From: Bacteroidales bacterium UBA6401
GTDB taxonomy: Bacteria > Bacteroidota > Bacteroidia > Bacteroidales > UBA932
Direction: 5' to 3'
DNA length: 31,340 nucleotides
Assembly (NCBI GenBank): GCA_002438635.1
Contig: DJPX01000009.1
Coordinates: forward strand, 1 to 31,340
Position numbers and translations under genes: made by a program
Notes under the pieces: model-generated
What the model was told of the DNA's origin: nothing
The model's input: the letters and a program-made list of their open reading frames with translations, nothing else
Database searches by the model: none
Part shown: positions 26,797-31,340 of the stretch, piece after piece
How the letters are laid out: every line of letters starts with the position of its first letter
Numbering within the stretch: the first letter of the stretch is position 1

Positions 26797-26829
26797 TTGC
26801 AAAATATATAAATGCTTATTATCTTTGCA
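26797..26829 (+). promoter_or_regulatory. Promoter and candidate Fur/Zur operator for the TonB receptor operon
   Basis: TTG (26797-26799), 20 bases, TATCTTTG (26820-26827) fits the phylum consensus. The two boxes are covered by the inverted half-sites TGCAAA (26798-26803) and TTTGCA (26824-26829), and a smaller palindrome ATAA-ATGC-TTAT lies between them. A repressor here would block both promoter elements. The operator reading is inference. Confidence 0.45.
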
Positions 26830-26902
26830 TAAAAAATAGACTGACTTAGTGAATTTGGATAAGTATTGAGGGATATTCCTAATAGTTATACTTGAGAATA
26901 AG

Positions 26903-29098
26903 ATGAAGTTTAAAAGAGAGATATTAATAGTTTTAGTTGTATTATATTTCGTTCGAATAAGTTCATTGGCATCGTGTATGTCATTGGATGGCAATGCGTT
27001 TTCGGATACATTAAAAACATCGGCCAAGGTTGATAGTGTTGTAAATGGAAAGGTGACCATATTGAAGGATGCAGTTGTGGTAGGACATAGTAGTGAGTCT
27101 GAAATTCAGATGCGTATGCCTTTAAATTATTTAAAGGCTGATGCTAAATTTCTAGAGGAGAATTATGGCGGTTCGTTAATGCAGAGCCTATCGAAAATTC
27201 CGGGTATCAAATCCACAACTATTGGCTCTAGTGAATCAAAGCCTCTTATAAGGGGATTGGGCGCGAATAGAGTTCTTATTTCCGAGAATGGGATAAAGCA
27301 TGAGGGACAGCAGTGGGGAGATGATCACGGATTAGAGATAGATCAATTCAGTGTTGAGGAAGTTGAAATAGTTAAGGGGCCATCAGCACTTATGTATGGA
27401 TCTGATGCTATAGGTGGTGTAATTAATATTAAGACCGATATGGTCCCAATTGAGCGTTTCGGGGCGAGGGTTAATTTTTTTGCAAGAAGCAATAATGAAT
27501 CTTTAGGTGCAAGTGCATTGCTCAGTGGACGTTATAAAAACTTTTGGTATAAGGCTAATGCGACTGTAAACAACTATGCGGATTATAAAATTCCGACGGA
27601 TAGTATACAATATTATTCGTATTTTATTAAACTTTATAAGCGGCGTCTACGCAATACAGCTGGTAAAGAACTTGATGGCGGTTTAACTTTGGGATATGAG
27701 GGCGATGGATGGCGGACATCTTTGAGAGTCAGCGAAGTAAATGTTAAAAGTGGTTTTTTTGCTAATGCCCATGGGCTAGAAATTCGTCTATCAGATATAG
27801 ATTATGATGCGTCAAGGCGTGATATAGATTTGCCTTACCATACTGTAAGTCATACTTTTGTGTCTAGTCATTCTGAATTTAACTGGGGAAATGGTATGTT
27901 AGAGGCCAATTTAGGATGGCAAAATAATCGACAAAAGGAATTTTCTGAACCGGTTTCTCATGGATATATGCCTACGCCTCCAGACAGTCTTGAGCGAAGC
28001 TTTAGAAAAAACATATTTACCTCTATGGTTCATGTCCGCCAAATACTTGGTATAAATATATTGAATATGGGGGTTTGTGCTGAATACCAAGTAAACCGTA
28101 TTGGTGGTTGGGGGTTCATACTTCCTAGTTTTGAGCAAAATGCAGTGGGTTCGTATTTGACAGATAGGATTACAATTAATGAAGATTTAGCTATAAGTTG
28201 CGGTTTGCGTTATGACTATGGTTATGTGAATATTCATAGTTATAAAGATTGGTTTAAGACGCCCTCTTTGAATGGCGACGTGGTATATATGGAGCGTTCA
28301 TCAGATTTTAATAGACGCTTTAAAAGTATAACATGGTCAGTTGGAGTTAATGGCCGCATAGGTGATTTTTCACTAAAAACAAATATTGGCAAAAGTTTTC
28401 GTGTGCCGATTGCTAAAGAACTTGGCATGGATGGTATTAATTATAGCATATTTCGTTATGAAAAAGGTAATTCTAAGTTAAACCCTGAAGAGTCGTATCA
28501 ACTAGATGCTGGTTTCCTTTATGAAAACAAATCCTTGATAGTCTCGTTTACACCTTATTTTAATTATTTCCCGAATTATATTTACCTTAACCCCACATCG
28601 GAATATAAGGAAGGTCTTCAACTATATTATTATACTCAAGCAGAGGTGTTTAGGTGTGGATTTGAGACATCGGTCGAATGGCGTTTTCTTCAAAATTTCA
28701 TATTAAGGGCTAATAGCGAGTATTTATATTCTCGTCAAGTCAGCGGCGAGAAGAAAGGATATACCTTGCCAATGTCTCCTCCGTGGACATCGTCTGTTGA
28801 ATTTTGCTATAGCGTGTCTCCGACTAGTACAAAAAAAGGAGGATTCGCTTCCGTGGAGTATGTTATCGTAGGAGATCAACAAGAGGTTGTACCACCAGAA
28901 GAACCGACACCAGGACACCGACTTGTAAATGTCTCATTGGGACGCTCTTGGGAAATAGGTAAGAACCAACTACGTTTAACTTTTAATTGTAATAATCTTT
29001 TTAATGTAAAGTATTATGACCATACTAGTTATTATCGTTTAATCGGTGCACCGGCGCCGGGCCGTGATATATCTATGATGGTAGTATGGAATTTTTAG
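26903..29098 (+). CDS. TonB-dependent outer-membrane receptor, probable metal (zinc?) importer
   Basis: A 731-residue receptor with a signal peptide (about 1-25), a TonB-box-like segment (DAVVVG), a plug (about 65-180) with LIRGLGANRVLISENGIK, GQQWGDDHGLEIDQ and VEIVKGPSALMYGSDAIGGVI, and a beta-barrel ending in an aromatic residue (MMVVWNF). It is not a SusC-type protein. The EGQQWGxDHGLEID stretch is shared with ZnuD-like receptors as I recall them, which together with the adjacent Fur-type regulator and the His-containing lipoproteins suggests metal uptake. A long His-rich extracellular loop as in Neisseria ZnuD is not obvious, so the ligand remains uncertain. Confidence 0.8.
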   Translation: MKFKREILIVLVVLYFVRISSLASCMSLDGNAFSDTLKTSAKVDSVVNGKVTILKDAVVVGHSSESEIQMRMPLNYLKADAKFLEENYGGSLMQSLSKIPGIKSTTIGSSESKPLIRGLGANRVLISENGIKHEGQQWGDDHGLEIDQFSVEEVEIVKGPSALMYGSDAIGGVINIKTDMVPIERFGARVNFFARSNNESLGASALLSGRYKNFWYKANATVNNYADYKIPTDSIQYYSYFIKLYKRRLRNTAGKELDGGLTLGYEGDGWRTSLRVSEVNVKSGFFANAHGLEIRLSDIDYDASRRDIDLPYHTVSHTFVSSHSEFNWGNGMLEANLGWQNNRQKEFSEPVSHGYMPTPPDSLERSFRKNIFTSMVHVRQILGINILNMGVCAEYQVNRIGGWGFILPSFEQNAVGSYLTDRITINEDLAISCGLRYDYGYVNIHSYKDWFKTPSLNGDVVYMERSSDFNRRFKSITWSVGVNGRIGDFSLKTNIGKSFRVPIAKELGMDGINYSIFRYEKGNSKLNPEESYQLDAGFLYENKSLIVSFTPYFNYFPNYIYLNPTSEYKEGLQLYYYTQAEVFRCGFETSVEWRFLQNFILRANSEYLYSRQVSGEKKGYTLPMSPPWTSSVEFCYSVSPTSTKKGGFASVEYVIVGDQQEVVPPEEPTPGHRLVNVSLGRSWEIGKNQLRLTFNCNNLFNVKYYDHTSYYRLIGAPAPGRDISMMVVWNF

Positions 29099-29147
29099 GA
29101 ATCGTTTTTAGATTTTTGAATATTGGTTTAGTAAACAAAAATTATAT

Positions 29148-29648
29148 ATGATGGGAAGATCGTTTTTTATGAATTTAGTTATTTGTGCTACAGTAGTTTG
29201 GGCTTTAGGCTGCTCAAAAGAGGGCATTCAGGGTAAGGATATGGAAAAACCGCAGATACTAGACGGTGATATTCCTTCGCCTATAGATTGTGAGGTGTAT
29301 TATATAGGTGATGAGATTCCGTTCCGTTACACATTTACAGATAATGATGCGTTAGGAAACTTTAATATCGAGATCCATAACAATTTTGATCATCATACGC
29401 ATTCTACTTCTGCGGGAGATTGTCCGCTTGATCCCAAAAAAGATCCTGTGAATCCGTGGATTTACAATCAAGACTTTTCAATACCATCTGGATTAAAGAC
29501 ATTTGAAGCCAAGGTTGATATCCCAATTCCAGCGGGAATTGATACCGGTGATTACCATTTTATGATAAGACTTACCGATAAAACAGGATGGCAGCAATTG
29601 AAGGCGATAAGTTTCAAAATTAGAGATGGTAAAAATGAGGGAAATTAA
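29148..29648 (+). CDS. DUF4625-like lipoprotein with a His cluster
   Basis: A 166-residue lipoprotein (lipobox ALGC, Cys22). A single Ig-like beta domain shows KPQILDGDIPSPIDC, GDEIPFRYTFTDNDALGNFN and a His-rich stretch EIHNNFDHHTHSTS (H77, H82, H83, H85), then GDYHFMIRLTDKTGWQ near the end. This matches DUF4625, a Bacteroidota family of unknown function. The His cluster could bind zinc or another metal (inference). It lies 49 bases after the TonB receptor and probably sits on the outer membrane as its partner. Confidence 0.75.
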   Translation: MMGRSFFMNLVICATVVWALGCSKEGIQGKDMEKPQILDGDIPSPIDCEVYYIGDEIPFRYTFTDNDALGNFNIEIHNNFDHHTHSTSAGDCPLDPKKDPVNPWIYNQDFSIPSGLKTFEAKVDIPIPAGIDTGDYHFMIRLTDKTGWQQLKAISFKIRDGKNEGN

Positions 29649-29704
29649 AGTCATCTAAGTGATTGTTAAATGTTAATTTTTTATGTTTATTATAGTTTAA
29701 GATT

Positions 29705-30511
29705 ATGCGAATTTGTTATTTTAATTTAGTTGCAGCTTCAGCGCTTCTTTGCGCATGTCTTTCATCATGCGATGATAAGAACAAAACACCTGATATTCCG
29801 CAAGAGAATATAGAAGTTAAAAATTTGGTGGTAGGGGATAAGGATATTCCCAATAGTGGGATTGTCTATGTATATGGACATCTGAGTGTACAAGCGGAAA
29901 TAATAGTCAATGAGGGGACAATTGCTTCCATAAAGATGAGTGCGCATCAAAATAATGGAGGTGAAGGCCGCTTTGATGAAGTAGAATTGTTACCTTATTT
30001 TAATAAGGAAACTAATGCCTTGAATGTAGTTTTGCCTACTGATGATTATGAACAGATTCCATTAGATCAGCCTACTGGAGAGTATGTGATGGGCTTAATT
30101 ATCACTCTTGATGATGGGAAGTCTATGGAATTCACTTCGAATTTCCAAGTGAGTGATAAACCTTTTTTGGAGAATTTTGAAATGGGAAGCGGACATGGTG
30201 TTGGCGAAGTTAATAATCATATTGGAAGTTTAAAGGTAGGTGATTTGCATGTCGAAACGGATATTTATTGTGTGATGAATCAATTGAAGCAGGTCACTAT
30301 TATTATCAAATCGGAGGATGGTAAAACAGAGTTGGTTAATCAAGTATGGGATAAATCGCCATATTCTAATACTCGGAATACGACTTTTCATGAACATCCT
30401 AAATTCCCAGATGGAACTAAGCCTGGAAATTATATCTTTAAGTTTATTGCCGAAGATAAGGCAGGAAATACTTGTACAAGGGAACTCAATCTTACTATAG
30501 TGGAAGAGTAA
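29705..30511 (+). CDS. Larger DUF4625-like lipoprotein, two Ig-like domains
   Basis: A 268-residue lipoprotein (lipobox LSSC, Cys22). It appears to hold two beta-sandwich units: about 30-150 (YVYGHLSVQAEIIVNEG ... PTGEYVMGLIITLDDG) and 155-268 (GSLKVGDLHVETDI ... HEHPKFPDGTKPGNYIF ... DKAGN). The second unit resembles the preceding protein's domain, including an H-E-H near its end and HGVGEVNNH earlier. It follows 56 bases after the smaller lipoprotein and is ended by the hairpin at 30562. Function unknown; a metal- or ligand-binding partner of the TonB receptor is the likeliest reading. Confidence 0.7.
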   Translation: MRICYFNLVAASALLCACLSSCDDKNKTPDIPQENIEVKNLVVGDKDIPNSGIVYVYGHLSVQAEIIVNEGTIASIKMSAHQNNGGEGRFDEVELLPYFNKETNALNVVLPTDDYEQIPLDQPTGEYVMGLIITLDDGKSMEFTSNFQVSDKPFLENFEMGSGHGVGEVNNHIGSLKVGDLHVETDIYCVMNQLKQVTIIIKSEDGKTELVNQVWDKSPYSNTRNTTFHEHPKFPDGTKPGNYIFKFIAEDKAGNTCTRELNLTIVEE

Positions 30512-30561
30512 TTAAACCTTTATTATCCATACTATAAGGTATATTCTGCTCTAGACATTGG

Positions 30562-30612
30562 AAAAATACCTAGTAATAGCGATTGGCGGAGTTATAGGCA
30601 ATAGGTATTTTT
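30562..30612 (+). terminator. Hairpin terminator after the DUF4625 operon
   Basis: AAAAATACCTA (30562-30572) and TAGGTATTTTT (30602-30612) form a perfect 11-bp inverted repeat with a 29-base loop, ending in a T-run. It is 50 bases after the last operon stop. Confidence 0.55.
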
Positions 30613-30750
30613 GTAAAAGATTTGTGGTGAAGTAGAAAGGGCGTAATTTTTTACTTATTATGTGTGGATGTGTATTTATGTGATAGGCGTCGCTAGATGT
30701 ACCAGATAAAGAATATTGGAAGTTTCTAAATAAAAGTATATCGTTTTGCA
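30613..30750. other. Short region between two terminators, no gene seen
   Basis: No convincing reading frame, tRNA or promoter is visible in these 138 bases, yet they end in a very strong terminator at 30751. They may be a long 3' UTR, a gene remnant or an unrecognised small RNA. Confidence 0.3.
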
Positions 30751-30788
30751 GTGGAGAAGTCGGATTATTCCGGCTTCTCCACTTTTTT
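30751..30788 (+). terminator. Strong Rho-independent terminator
   Basis: GTGGAGAAGTCGG (30751-30763) pairs with CCGGCTTCTCCAC (30770-30782), 13 bp with one G-T wobble, loop ATTATT, followed by six T residues. Confidence 0.85.
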
Positions 30789-30845
30789 CGTGACATTGCT
30801 AATCCTTTTATGATGCTCTAAGGTTCCCCCTCCCTGAGCCGAACT

Positions 30846-30994
30846 CCCATCCTAAGGCGAAATTCACCTTTACCTGCTGCCCTTCATAGAATACCCTACA
30901 AGGCACTTTGACTTTAAAGGTGTTTTTTAGGTTCAAAAGAATTATCATTCTGTATTTGTTCAGTGCAAAGAAATCTTTAACAACTTAAACACAT
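30846..30994. repeat. Dispersed repeat, copy B (shorter)
   Basis: The segment beginning CCCATCCTAAGGCGAAATTC and ending CAACTTAAACACAT matches copy A at 1739-1767 plus about 1831-1960, in the same orientation, with roughly 70 bases of copy A missing. Shared landmarks are TCACCTTTA-CTGCT-CCCTT, TTGACTTTA-AGGTGTTTTT and TCTGTATTTGTTC. It lies 65 bases before the start of an RHS-like gene and holds no reading frame of note. Confidence 0.75.
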
Positions 30995-31031
30995 TATAAT
31001 GCACATGATCCATGTTTGTTCGATAAATGCT

Positions 31032-31039
31032 TATATTTG
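31032..31039 (+). promoter_or_regulatory. -7 box of the RHS-like gene
   Basis: TATATTTG matches the Bacteroidota -7 consensus 19 bases before the ATG at 31059. A TTTG at 31015-31018 is too close (13 bases) to be a normal -33 box, so the upstream element is weak or absent. Confidence 0.4.
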
Positions 31040-31058
31040 CATGTCAATATATGGGATT

Positions 31059-31340
31059 ATGATTAAATTAGTTGCGTTCATTCCATTTCTGCTTGTCAGC
31101 AATTATGTCGAAGCGTAAAGCATCGATTCATTCAGGGAGCAGTCGGATATGGCACCGAGTATAGTATCGTCATCGTCGGCAACTTCTTCCGCTGATTCCT
31201 TTTCGTATAAGCGAGGTGCAACATACGAGGAATCCATTTTACCGGCAACGCCTCAGGCGGTATCTGCCGTTAGGAATAACGATGCCCAATTGGCATACAG
31301 CACAGGTGCTGCCATGATGGATATTCCCATTTATACGATG
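31059..31340 (+). pseudogene. 5' end of an RHS-like secreted protein interrupted by an in-frame stop
   Basis: ATG 31059 begins a 19-residue signal peptide (MIKLVAFIPFLLVSNYVEA) directly followed by TAA at 31116-31118. The same frame is then open for 74 codons to the window end, with SFSYKRGATYEE, ATPQAVSAVRNNDAQLAYST and GAAMMDIPIYTM, the kind of N-terminus found in Bacteroidota RHS/YD-repeat proteins (TGxxxxxIPxY). An ATG at 31149 could restart translation, but without a signal peptide. The break sits at the first residue after the cleavage-like site, so a single-base nonsense change would explain it. A sequencing error is also possible. The rest of the gene lies outside the window. Confidence 0.5.

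Noticed and set aside
30551..30796. 81-codon minus-strand frame
   Set aside because: It crosses two terminator hairpins and has no recognisable feature.
1..31340. CRISPR array, tRNA or rRNA genes, integrase or transposase
   Set aside because: No regularly spaced repeats, no tRNA T-loop with matching acceptor stem, and no recombinase motifs were seen on reading the sequence; a covariance-model scan would be needed to exclude short RNAs fully.

Overview
The window looks like a chromosome segment from a Bacteroidota bacterium, most likely order Bacteroidales. Evidence is the SusC/SusD pair with associated surface lipoproteins, the many secreted lipoproteins, and promoters of the TTTG...TAnnTTTG type typical of this phylum. 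No rRNA, tRNA or CRISPR array was seen. Genus cannot be told from sequence reading alone.

Layout. (1) 1-1515: the 3' end of a gene that resembles the toxin-bearing tip of an RHS-type polymorphic toxin, then two related small membrane proteins that are probably its immunity genes, ended by a strong terminator. This stretch is visibly AT-rich. (2) 1516-2190: a roughly 400-bp non-coding repeat element, then a candidate minus-strand small RNA with a near-perfect Bacteroidota promoter. (3) 2191-6400: housekeeping genes trmD (minus), a DUF349 repeat protein and yidC (plus). (4) 6403-23719: a polysaccharide utilization locus in two converging halves. The plus half starts 2 bases after yidC and holds a DUF6259-like glycosidase, a lipoprotein with an NAGPA (phosphodiester glycosidase) domain and a degenerate ApbE-like protein. 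The minus half reads SusC, SusD, a DUF1735/discoidin-like surface protein, a DUF4855 lipoprotein, a GH89-GH20 fusion and a CE7-like esterase. A bidirectional terminator at 10708-10730 separates the halves. (5) 23867-26268: rmuC and an acyltransferase-3 membrane protein. (6) 26324-30511: a Fur/Zur-family regulator diverging from a TonB-dependent receptor followed by two DUF4625-like lipoproteins, together resembling a metal (perhaps zinc) uptake operon. (7) 30512-31340: two terminators, a second copy of the dispersed repeat, and the 5' end of another RHS-like secreted protein whose frame is cut by a stop codon just after the signal peptide.

How the genes fit together. The PUL enzymes point to a glycan rich in N-acetylglucosamine: GH89 removes alpha-GlcNAc, GH20 removes beta-linked HexNAc, NAGPA-type enzymes cleave GlcNAc-phosphodiesters, and the esterase would remove acetyl groups. 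DUF6259 and DUF4855 are likely TIM-barrel glycosidases of unknown specificity. SusC/SusD and the DUF1735 protein would bind and import the products. No dedicated regulator (hybrid two-component, SusR or ECF sigma/anti-sigma) lies beside the PUL. The metal operon carries its own Fur-type regulator and a candidate operator over the receptor promoter.
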